Part shown: piece by piece, positions 37,845 through 47,978 of the stretch
Position numbering within the stretch: the stretch's first letter is position 1
How the letters are laid out: every line of letters begins with the position of its first letter
NCBI GenBank assembly: GCA_050084515.1
Contig: CM114271.1
Location: 30,442,001 to 30,506,000, forward strand
Source: Blasia pusilla
Lineage: Eukaryota > Marchantiophyta > Marchantiopsida > Blasiales
Reading direction: 5' to 3'
DNA length: 64,000 nucleotides
Translations under genes and position numbers: made by a program
The notes under the pieces: generated by a model
Told to the model about the DNA's origin: nothing
Databases searched by the model: none
What the model saw: only the letters and a program-made list of their open reading frames with translations

Positions 37845-38520
37845 CCTAAACGATGAGCATTCAGAATTATTCTAGTTCCGAATGACATTGTTGACCTCTA
37901 TCGAGACTACCTCATAATCGGAACTATAGATCTAGTTCCACAAATTGAAATTTGGCCCAACTACCTAAATGATGAGTATTTGGAACCCTAGTTCCCAATG
38001 ATATTGCTTACCTTTGCCGAGACTACCTCATAATTAGAACCACTTTCTGAAATGAAAATTCCACCTACCTACCTAAATAATGAGTATTCAAAATTCTAGT
38101 TTTGAATGACATTTCCAGCCCCTATCGAGACTCTATCACAATCCAAACTATAGATCAAGTTCTATTAATGAGAACTTGACTCAACTACCTAAGCAATGAG
38201 CATTCGAAACTTTGGTTCCAAATGACATTGCTAGAGTTTGTTGGGATTACCTCACAATTGGAAGTATTCCAAAAATGAGAAATGAACCCAACTATCTAAA
38301 CGATGAGCATTCAGAATTCTAGTTTGAAATGACATCGTTGGCCTCCATTGGGAGTACCTCACAATTAGAACTATAGATCGAGTTTGAGAAATGAGATTTG
38401 AACCCAACTACCTAAACGATGAGCATTTAGAACTCTAGTTCCAAATGACATCATTGGCCTCTCTTGGAACTGCCTCACAATCAAAACTAAAGATCAAGTT
38501 CGAGAAATGAGAACTCTACC
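37845..38520 (+). repeat. Degenerate tandem array, about six ~107-120 bp units
   Basis: The phrase CCTAAACGATGAGCATT or close variants recurs at 37845, 37965, 38072, 38188, 38295 and 38411. Each is followed by a GAA...TAGTTCCAAATGACAT block, then ACCTCACAAT and ACTATAGATC. Spacing alternates between roughly 107 and 116-120 bp. Confidence 0.8.
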
Positions 38521-38624
38521 AAACCACATGGGAACTAAGGGTTTTGGGCATAAGGTTTAGGAGTTAGGGCGTAGTTGGAACTAGAGTTCCTAATGAACTT
38601 GGCAACCCCTCTGTCAATTCTACT

Positions 38625-38678
38625 GAACCCTTCCAAACTACCTAGTTCCTAACGGAACTAGGTAGTTTGGAAGGGTTC
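38625..38678. repeat. Perfect 25 bp inverted repeat
   Basis: GAACCCTTCCAAACTACC...GTTCC at 38625-38649 is the exact reverse complement of 38654-38678, with a 4-base loop (TAAC). Outside this core the arms continue for about seven more bases with one mismatch. Confidence 0.92.
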
Positions 38679-38850
38679 AATAGAATGCAACCTACTAGTT
38701 GGATCTTCAAATTGCTTAAATGACATGAGCATTTAGAACTGTAGTTCCTCACTATATTCTGATCCCCTTTACAAATAGATCAACATAATGTGGTTGCCAT
38801 TCAAGTACGCTTAGAACTGGGAAATAATATCCAATTTGAAATGCATATGC

Positions 38851-39543
38851 TTGTGGAAAAATAGATACAGCAAACAGAGGTTCATTAGACATAGAGTGCA
38901 TCCAAAGTCCTATAGAACAAAGAATGAGAGAGACAAAAAAACCCTAAACCTTCATAAGCAACCTCCCTTTAGGGTCGGAAGTCATAGTATCTCAAACCCT
39001 TAGAGCATTTTTTTTAATCTCGTCAGTATTGACGTCACAATGAATATTCCTATTAAAACAATTCGCCTCACAATTGAATTCCCGCATCTTCCTACAAAAG
39101 TTTGAGAATTCCTACAAGGAGCTTGCATTCTTCCTTCGCTTCTAGAGACTACAATATCCACCTTTAATACAGAGAGATCGCTAGCATAAGAGCGACCAAA
39201 GAAAACGTTGCTACTTATACTTGTCAATCATGCCAGACTCAATATTCGACTAGCCGTCTAGATTTGATGCCACGTGTTGGGGGAGAGGCGGAGCAATCCG
39301 GTGTTGGTTCTCTAACCCGGTGGAATCCAGACTCCAAAACTTTTGAACCTTTGGATAGTCTGGCTGTATTCTGAAGATCTTAGGATGATCCGTTGGTTCT
39401 TTGAGAAGCTATTTGCACGCAGGGGAGAAGTTGGGCCCGGTATCTGTACAAAGCATGATGAAGTATGAAGTAGCCTTCAAGTATAGTGTCGGGGTGACGG
39501 GAGGCGAGCCTCAAACAGGTTGTGCAAGGCGGGACCGTGGGCG
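38851..39543. other. Intergenic DNA, no gene recognised
   Basis: A short minus-strand frame (39000-39227) has no domain. The right part adjoins the inverted repeat at 39544. Confidence 0.4.
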
Positions 39544-39785
39544 AAGGCCATAGTTTGTCCCGGAAACTCAATCAATGCGCGTAGGGTAGCGCCTACCTCG
39601 AGCTGCCCCGGGCCCATGTTTCAGGTTCGGGAGCCCCGGGATGGAGAGGTCGCGACGGAGGGTAAAGAGGTCGCGACGGAGTATGAGAGGTCGCGACGGA
39701 GGACAGGGAGTCGGACGTCCAGAGACAGACGCCGTCCGGAGATGGACGGATTTAAACGGACGCCGTTTGGATCTAAACGGACGGG
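39544..39785 (+). repeat. Left inverted terminal repeat of the MuDR-like element
   Basis: Reading outward to inward, the blocks GTTTGTCCC, GGTAGCG(C/T)CTACCTCGAG, TTTCAG(G)TTCGGGAGCCCCGG, TGGAGAGGTCGCGAC, GGTAAAGAGGTCGCGACGG and GACGGAT(T/C)TAAACG occur here and, reverse-complemented, at 51780-52010. This copy has three GAGGTCGCGACGGAG units where the right one has two. Confidence 0.75.
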
Positions 39786-39852
39786 ACGGGAGGGTAGGGA
39801 GGACGGGGAGGGATGGACGTCAGTTCCCTCCCCGGCGTTAGGGCTCGAGCGG

Positions 39853-40440
39853 CTCGAATTCCTGGCAAGTCTCGAATTCTTGGAGGTTGTTGTTGTTGCG
39901 GGAGGACGGGGAGGGATGGAGAACTGTTGTTGCGGGAGGACGTTAGTCTCGAATTCCTGACCGACAAACTTTTTGAGTGAAATCGCAAGTCTCGAATTCC
40001 TGGCCTGGCCTTGGAGGTTGCTGTTGTTGCGGGAGGACGTGGAGGGATGGAGAACGTCTGGGGCAAGACGGTGTTAGTCTCGAATTCCTGACCGACAGCA
40101 TTTTTTAGCGAAATCGCAAGTCTCGAATTCCTGGCCCGGCCTTGGAGGTTGCTGTTGTTGCGGGAGGACGGGGAGGGATGGAGAACGTCCGGGGCAAGAC
40201 GGTGTTAGTCTCGAATTCCTGACCGACAGCATTTTTTAGCGAAATCGCAAGTCTCGAATTCCTGGCCCGGCCTTGGAGGTTGCTGTTGTTGCGGGAGGAC
40301 GGGGAGGGATGGAGAACGTCCGGGGCAAGACTGCGTTAGTCTTGAATTCCTGACCGACTGCATTTTTGAGCAAAATCGCAAGTCTCGAATTCCTGGCCCG
40401 GCCTTGGAGGTTGCTGTTGTTGCAGAGGATCACACAGACT
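39853..40440 (+). repeat. 131 bp tandem repeat, about 4.5 copies
   Basis: The phrase CGCAAGTCTCGAATTCCTGG starts at 39984, 40115, 40246 and 40377, a constant period of 131 bp. Each unit holds CTTGGAGGTTGCTGTTG, GGGAGGGATGGAGAACGT and TTCCTGACCGAC. A shorter diverged unit begins near 39853. It lies just inside the left inverted repeat; the right end has no counterpart. Confidence 0.92.
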
Positions 40441-42500
40441 TTCTTTTCTGGGGTTTCCGCTACTTGGCAGGGGCGATACGTGTTTACTGGCCTGTGAAGG
40501 GATTCGGGACGTACATGAAGCCAGGGATGCAGACGTTTTGCGAGGCTAAAGGCGCATGGTCTCTTAGCAGGGCCGAGTGAGACATCAGCAGACTGGAAGC
40601 TGGAAGCATTCAGATTTCTACGAGGAAACGCAGTCGATGTGCGTTGATTGATAAAGCCGGGGGCCGGATGCGTCTTGCAATTTAACTGCTGTTTCTGAGC
40701 GGGCTTTCTAATCTCTTGCCGGCGGTGAAAGGCGAATAGCATAGGGCACATGCAGGTCGCAAAGCTGGTACGTCAACAATGCTCGTATGCAGCACTTCCA
40801 ATGTTGAGTGTAGAAAATACCTCAATTTTTCATCTGCTTTTCAGCAACACTTACTGTTCGTCCGGATGTGTTTCAGTACCTGTTTGACCGGGTTGATGAA
40901 GGTGCTATTCCCGTTTAGTGTCGTCATGCCTCGTTAATCCTCACGCCCCGATCGATTTCTTTGTAATTGCCACTAGATGCTTCCACTGATAGTTTTACTG
41001 AAAGTTCCATAGTCTAAGCTCCAGAGTTTCTTGCAAACTAATGGATACACGTTTAAAAAAAAGTAGGAGGTGGAAAGAGTGATTTTCAAAGGCTGCCATC
41101 GCTTTCAAGGACAGAGTGTCGTGGTGGCATCTAATTCCGCCATACTCTGTTTTGAGGGATTTGGTACTCGAAGGAACGCAAATTCAGATCAGTTCGTTCT
41201 GAAAGACATGACCATGGCTTTGGAAAGTTAGATTCGAATGGTTAGGAGACACGGACTAGAGGTTATCAACCGTCCCTCCTATTTTGGGTCGAGCAGATAC
41301 ATCGATTCTTTGACTCCTTTTTTCTCCATAAGTCGAGCAAAAGCAAAGCATCCTTCCCTCACACCATTGTATCCCGGTGATCTCTTCCATGGCTTTTACC
41401 GTCAGATGCGGTGTTCTCACTGCGTTCACCGCTGCTATCTATGGGCAAGCTTCTCTGTCAAAAGGTTCTCGAGGGCTTTTCGGTTTCGCGATGAACCGTC
41501 GATCTCGTAATGCTTTGCATCGTCGCGATTACCATTTCCTTTCCTATGGAAGGTTTAGTATGATGAGACACTCGACCACCTTGAAACTTGCTGAAAATTC
41601 TAAAGATATCCCTTTCTCGAACCAAGTAATTGTTCCTAAAGCAATAACACACCTCTCTCAACGGTGTCATCATCCTCGGAGATTTCTGAAGCAATTACGC
41701 ATCATGCCCACGAGTTGTGGATAAATTCACCTTGGCAGGCCTGCAAGACGAATCTCTTCGGCCATGGGCGCTTTCTAGGGTGTCCATACTGTCATGCTTG
41801 ATTCCGGTGTCTTGGGGTTCTTGCTCTATTCAGGATCATGACGGCAAATCCGATCTGCTTAAACCGACTACGTGATTTGGGATAGCCGAACTGGCTGGTG
41901 GGTATTCACATTGTCGCTGCCCTCTCTTGCCGCTGGATATTTTGGCCTTAGTCTGGTCATTGGGGTCTGTGGGCATTTGACAATTTATCGTAGTTTGGCA
42001 ATAGTGAGTACGATAGGGGAGTCAACACCTTTTCACGAGAAGGACGACTGTTTCAAGTGAAGTATGCTATCGAAGCTATTAAGGTACAGGTAAAATCTGT
42101 CAAGAAGCTCTGTGAGACTGTCAGACTGTTACTTTGGTCATTTTTTGGACTTGTTCTTGGACATCTCTCCACTCCTAAGTTTGGTTCCAAGAGGGTGAGT
42201 CTATTAATATGTATCCAAAATTCTCAAATTGTATCCCAGATTCTACTTGAAGCTAGACTTTCTGATGCTTGCATCCCTATAGCCCATTTATCTCGAACTT
42301 ATTTTTTCATCATCAAAATGGGACTGTTGGGGCTTACGCGGTTCTTCTATGAATAGGGTTTACTTTTCTTTGACATCAATTTGTGCTTCAATCGTTACTC
42401 ATGATAATGTTTGTGCTCCTTTGTGAATTTTGGAAACAAGCTGCTAGCAATTCGGACCATCTTGGACAAGGATTAATCAAACAAGGGTTCTCATAAGCTT
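40441..42500 (+). other. Region upstream of the zinc-finger gene candidate, no clear gene
   Basis: Several plus frames are open (41377-41724, 115 codons, starting in MAFTVRCGVLTAF-like sequence; 42057-42356) but none has a recognised domain. Donor- and acceptor-like sites suggest they could be 5' exons or introns of the gene candidate downstream. Confidence 0.3.
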
Positions 42501-45500
42501 CTTGAATTGTGCTTGTTTTTGGTATTGTGTAGGTTTGAAGATCATTAGTAACACTAGAAGTCCGCCATCAACAGTTACGTTTTTTGAGGCAGTAGGGGAG
42601 GTAGGTTTAAAGCCACCAAGGATCAACATGTTATGGCCATGTCGGGTCAGCCGAAGTTTTTACATGCCAAGGGGTTGCGGTTGTTGGGAATTCAGGTTAA
42701 CAAACCTGAAAACGTGACTGGTCTTCTGTCAAGGAACCAGTGCAATCTTCAGACATGGGTCAGCCCATCAGTACATAGCAGTTCTAGTTCAGATTTTTTT
42801 CTACCTGATATTGTGTGCAAGCGCTTGCATCCTCACTCCAGATTGTATTTGGATGAGTGGACTGTCTTAGGGTTTCCGTTGGAAACTTATAAGTGTCTAG
42901 AACAGGCACCGATACATGTTGGATTTAATGTTGCATTCTCACCCAAGGCCCGGTTTGTGGGGGACCATATATGGTTAGACTCTTACTTCCAGACTGAATT
43001 TCTAGTGGTGGAAAACTAGGGAGGTAAGATGAATGATGTCCGAATTAAGGACATCAAACATTTCATGGGGGCATCCAAACAGAACATGCTTGCCAAGATT
43101 GTTTGTACAATCCGGTTAAAGAGGAGAGTGTCCACCTCTGAGGAGAAGGACCCTGTTCCTTGGGTTATCGGAGTTACTCCTAAAAATATCTACCTTTTCG
43201 ACCAGACTGATGTGGATGACAAAGCACCGATTGGGAATGAGCACATTTCAGATTTGTCCGAAGTACTGAGTTCCATGACCCTTCTGAAGTTATCTCGGGG
43301 TATTCCTCGGAACCTTGTTTCCTTTTGGAATTTTTTGTTTTACCTTTAGCGTGATTACATTTGCGGTATTTACATTGTACACCTGAATTCCTCATGCATG
43401 TATGTTGTTCCCCATTGGCAAGGCTAACAAATTCGAGTCTTTGTCGTCTTGTGTTTGGCAGGTAGTTGGGGCTCCTCAAGACCTTGACCACGTGGGCCAT
43501 GTTAGGTTTAGGGTAGAAGTAGGTTTTCTTATTTTTGTATGCGTTCACACATTTACATATTTCGGATTCTTTGGGATGTTCATACAGATTCTTAGTGTCA
43601 GTATGAAGTAGACTTAGTGTGTCAACTTCTCAGATATAGATGACCCGGTGACAACCAGGACATCCTGCGTTTGGCTAAAGTATTATAGCCAAAACCAGAA
43701 TTTTCCTGGGATGGAATTTGAGGATATGTATCCTACAAATTTCGGTAGGAGCTTCGAGGGTATGGATCTGAGGAGAGGAATTATGTATCTACATTCTAGA
43801 TACAGAATTCTAGCTTACATTTTTTGCTTTCATTTTTAGAAGTAAGTTTTTAAATTCCAGCTTTGCATTCCAGCTTTAAATTCTAGCTATGCTTGTATCT
43901 GTTGGTGTGTTTACATGTGAGTGAGAACTTGTTGTGGATACACTCCAGGTTGAAGCCCAACCAGCAAACATGTTTGCTGCATTTAGGGGCAAGAGTGTAG
44001 GTCCTCCAGAGAAACCAGCCGCACAAACCTCCCTTTGGCGGGACCCGGTCGAGTGGGTTCATTATTGCTACTCAAAGGAGCATAAGCAATTCGTGTGCCT
44101 GTGCTCCAAGTGCATCGAGTACTTTTGTGGGCCAGAAACTTTTAACTCGCACATTGCATCACATTGGTTGAGGCCGGTGCCTGGAACACCAAGGGCGAGT
44201 GGTAAGAAGAAGGTGGAAGCAGACTACGACCGAGACGACGTGGAGGATGAAGATGATGGTAAGGGTGTAGGACTTCTTCTTCTTCATACGCAGTTAGGGA
44301 GATGGTAGCAATGTTTGGTGTATGTGCTCTATGATCCTCAAGACTTCATTCATTTATGTTCCAAAATTGTGCAGGGAACCAGGCTACCCCATCTGCAGCC
44401 AACTTGCGTCTGCGAGGCACCGTGCAGCAACGCTGGGCTCATCGCAGAAAACAAAAGAAGGCTGCTCTGTTCAGTAAAGCGAAGGAGCATTCGAAACGGG
44501 CAGCGGGCCCGTTTGTACCTATGCCCATTTTGCCAGATCTTTTGATTGCTTTTGGGGGCTATAGGACAGAAGAACACGGTCATATCTCATGGGCAGGTTT
44601 AGCTAGGATACACGAGTATGAGAAGGTCCGAGAGGAGCTAGAGAGTGCCCTTGTGTGCCCTACCACCACTGTCAGGGGATGGATTGAGTCGGGCCGCCGG
44701 CTTCTCCCTACTACTATCCCTGTAGATAGAGGTCAGCGTTCCACCCCTCGGAGATGCATGGCCGCTTTCCATCATCTAGCCGTGAGTGTGGATCATGGAT
44801 GACAGGAACCGATCGATGGGATCTTTGGAGCGAAACCAGGCAAAGATCAGGTTGAACATTCCTGCATGTTCTAGATGAAATGCGCCGAGCACAAAGGCAT
44901 GCATGGTACATCAATGAGGAGTACTACCTCCCACGCTTCAAGTTTAACTACAAGATCTGGAAAGAGAAGAGTAAACCTAGCATTCTTGCCAAGTTCAAGG
45001 ACAAAGTCTCTCGCATGTATGTGGATGGGGTCGGCTGCTCCCTTGCTGATGCGGTTGTCGGGTATAGTCTTTGCTTCATTTCATGCAAATTTCTCAGTAT
45101 GAATTGTCGAAGAGTTGTGAGTTCATGATTTCCCATTGTATCCCTTGTAATTCCGCATTGTCTCTAACAACTTGTAGATGTGCGGGGTGGCTGGATGTGG
45201 AAATCATAGATTCCAGTGACTCGACTCGGATGGTACACATCTCCCAAGTCCCCAACCCACCACGCATAGTACCGGGCGCCATGTGATACAGGAGGAGCAG
45301 GCGCCAAGCGAGGGTGGTGAGGAGGGTATTGCGGGAGATCATGTCGAGCAAAGTGAGGAGGACACTGTTTTGATTCAGATGCGGAGGAGACCAGCGACGC
45401 TTCGGACACGTAACGTGCGTGGTGAGAAGGTGCAGAAGCGAGGCAAGGGTGCGGTAGGATCTCGGAAATCCCGCCGGCTGAACCCGGAAGTTGACATGGA

Positions 45501-45870
45501 ATCTAGCCCGGTCATAGATAGTCATGGGCCAGGTGATGATGAAGGCCCAATTGAAGACTCGCATACCCCCGATGAAGTGGTCTTGCAGGAGGACCCACAA
45601 ATCATGGAAAGAGCACCCAAGGGCATGACTAAAGAAGAAAAAGCCCGAAACAGGAGGATGATGATGGCTTCACAACATGTGTCTTGCATTCTGCTCATTT
45701 CTGTCGATGATATTGTTTTATTGTATGTCTTCGGACCATCTCCAGTAATTGTGCTTGTGTTGATATGTTGTAATGTGTTCAGAACCCTGCAGATGGGACT
45801 CTGAAGGACCGGGGCACAAGCCATGAAGACCCTTTGGTCTTACCTTCGCAGGACGGTATTGAAGGGGTTA
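42501..45870 (+). CDS. Candidate multi-exon gene with a C2H2 zinc finger, family unknown
   Basis: A chain of plus-strand open stretches separated by intron-like DNA with GT and AG borders. The main ones are about 42633-43017 (ends LVVEN and TAG), 43029-43349, 43934-44270, 44388-44800, 44875-45060 and 45181-45800. The stretch at 43934 contains CSKC...H-IAS-H (C-x2-C-x12-H-x3-H, 44102-44164), a good C2H2 zinc finger, followed by an acidic run. The stretch at 44388 is basic (WAHRRKQKKAALFSKAKEH) and then reads SWAGLARIHEYEKVREELE. The last one is charged and rich in Arg and Glu. Exon joints could not be fixed, stops fall between several stretches, and the product may be broken. Within the MuDR-like element it occupies the place of mudrB, but no sequence link to MURB was seen. 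Confidence 0.35.
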
Positions 45871-47509
45871 GTGCTGACGAATTTCAGGCCACACCTTTAC
45901 CCGAGTTCTGCACTCCAGCATTGCGGCCTCTAGATGGGATGTCTTCAAGTCCTTGACCACCACGTGTGATCACATTTTGGTGAGTGTGTTCCTGGGATCA
46001 TGCGATTTTAATGTTTTGATTATCCTTTCATCTGGTGATTGGCATTTAATCTCTCCGACCTGTGTGTGAACTTTCATTGTAGAGGTTGCTGTCATACTTT
46101 TTGATGTGTTTCCTCGGCGATTATGACGACATACCTTTGGACCACTTGCAGGTAATGTGTCGCTTCTCTCTTTGGTCTTACTTTCCCTGGTGTCAATTCT
46201 TTACAAATGTGTTGTGTATATGACGGTTACTACTATCTGAACATGCTTCTGTAGCGTATGTGTGTGCAGGTGACTTTCTGCAGAAATTTTCAAGCATTTT
46301 GGCGGGAGTTCATATCATCATATTTTGCGGATGTTTAGGACTTAGTTCATGATCAGGGCGATTCCTTAGAGTAAGTATAGGAGAGTACCTACCTGGCACG
46401 TAGGCTCTGAAGTTCTAGCTTTCTGCTTTGGACAAACCAGAAACGGGCAGATTTCTGTTCTTAATGTATGGCCTTATGGTTCATGAATCTGAGTAAGTAT
46501 AGGACAGTACCTACCTGGCACGTAGGCTCTGAAGTTCTGTCTTTCTGCGATTCCGGGACAAACCAGAAACGGGCAGATTTCTGTTCTTAATGTATGGCCT
46601 TATGGTTCTTCTATTTTGTGTAGGTGCAATGCAGGCCGTTTGGTGTATCGCTTCTGGGGCACATTTTCCCTTACCATTTTCTGTGTTATGAAGGTCTATC
46701 CAAGAAGTTTAGGTTACCTTAGTTGGGCTATAGGTCATGGTCTGCTGAACTATTGTGGATGAAATGGTATGGACCAAAAGGATACCATTGTCAATCAAAT
46801 TAATCATACAACTTGTAGAGCTATTCTTGATCTTTGTCCCTAACTTTGTACTCTTGAATGATACCTTAAAAAATTCCTCCTTAACTTATTCCGATGTGTC
46901 TTACATGTTATGAATGATCACATGTGCCTCCACTTGTAATTGGTGGTAAACTTTGTAATCCTGTAAGGATCAATGTTTTGTCCCACGCTTGTCGATTCCT
47001 GAATTTCCAAGAAAGTAAAGCACTCATGTGTAATCACCTCATGAATAGATAGAGTCCATGACACCCTGTTCAAAAATAAAAGACAAATGGTCGAAACACT
47101 CAGAGCAAATACAAGTTTAGTGATCAGAAATGCAGTGACACGAAAAATGTATGAACAGCGAAATGTAGGTGTTCATTCATGAACACCTCAAAGGCTGTGT
47201 TTCAAGGGCATTTGCTTCATACATCGGACAATCAATTCTAGCCTTCTTGTTGCGTATCCCCCAGTCGTCAATCCACTGTGACAATCTCGGTTAGATACGA
47301 TTTTAATCAAGCCCTAATTAGGGGAAGGTCACCTCACACCGCTAAATGTTTACGAAGAGGCACGACCCTCAGGGGTAGGGTTCGTGGGCCCACGAGGTGT
47401 TTTTTTTAGTTACGACTATAGAAGTAGTCAGAACTATATTACAGAAGTTCTCTAAAATTGACACAAGTGCGTGGCGGTGCGGACATGCCCCTAAAGTATG
47501 CCGCACGGT
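45871..47509. other. Intergenic part of the MuDR-like element
   Basis: No coding domain recognised. It includes the 122 bp tandem duplication at 46369-46613 and lies between the 3' ends of the two convergent genes. Confidence 0.45.
46369..46613 (+). repeat. 122 bp tandem duplication
   Basis: Two copies starting GAGTAAGTATAGG (46369 and 46491), sharing CTACCTGGCACGTAGGCTC and CAGAAACGGGCAGATTTC. They differ by a few substitutions and a small indel. Confidence 0.9.
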
Positions 47510-47641
47510 GTTGCGGACGTGGTTCGGGTTCAAACATACCTCGTTGCGGACGTGGTTCGGGTTTAAACATACCTCGTTGCGGACGTGGTTCGGGTTCATA
47601 CATACCTCGTTGCGGACGTGGTTCGGGTTCAAACATACCTC
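47510..47641 (+). repeat. 33 bp minisatellite, four copies
   Basis: Four units of GTTGCGGACGTGG...ACCTC at exactly 33 bp spacing with only two or three differences. Because 33 is divisible by three, frames stay open through the array on both strands, giving 11-residue peptide repeats (RGMFEPEPRPQ on minus, RCGRGSGSNIP on plus). No start, domain or neighbouring exon supports translation. Confidence 0.93.
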
Positions 47642-47978
47642 GTACGTTTACTACATCCATAGAAAACCGACTGTGGTAACCATAGTTTGGATGCTTGAAT
47701 ATTAATTGAATTGGGTTCGAACTATTACTATACAAAACCGTGAAGACAGGTTACTATGGTTCACAATATGGCCTACACGATGGTTACTATCGTTTGGATG
47801 CTTGCGTAAAAACAGAACATGATTGCTCGCCGTACATGAAAATGGGACATGGTGGACATGAACATGAGAAGGGAACACATTTCTCGTGCGTAAACATCCG
47901 GTACATAAAAAATACATTTTTTTTGTTGAACACCACATTTCTTGTGTTCTGTGCTAATATGTGAAATTCGGAAATGCT

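Larger units (their letters stand above)
36982..38850. repeat. Palindrome-module repeat region 1
   Basis: The region is built from many near-palindromes of the form GGAACTATAGTTCC and TTGGATCCTAAGATCCAA, separated by spacers. Examples lie near 37030, 37330, 37470, 37597, 37630, 37690, 37920, 38310, 38425, 38575 and 38730. Most end in the word AATGA(C). The same modules recur at 53905-55100. No reading frame of note is present; a 114-codon minus frame at 36982-37326 is probably chance. Confidence 0.7.

Noticed and set aside
47369-47735. Four overlapping repeat-peptide frames
   Set aside because: A 33 bp repeat keeps all frames open; this is expected without selection. Kept only as a repeat.
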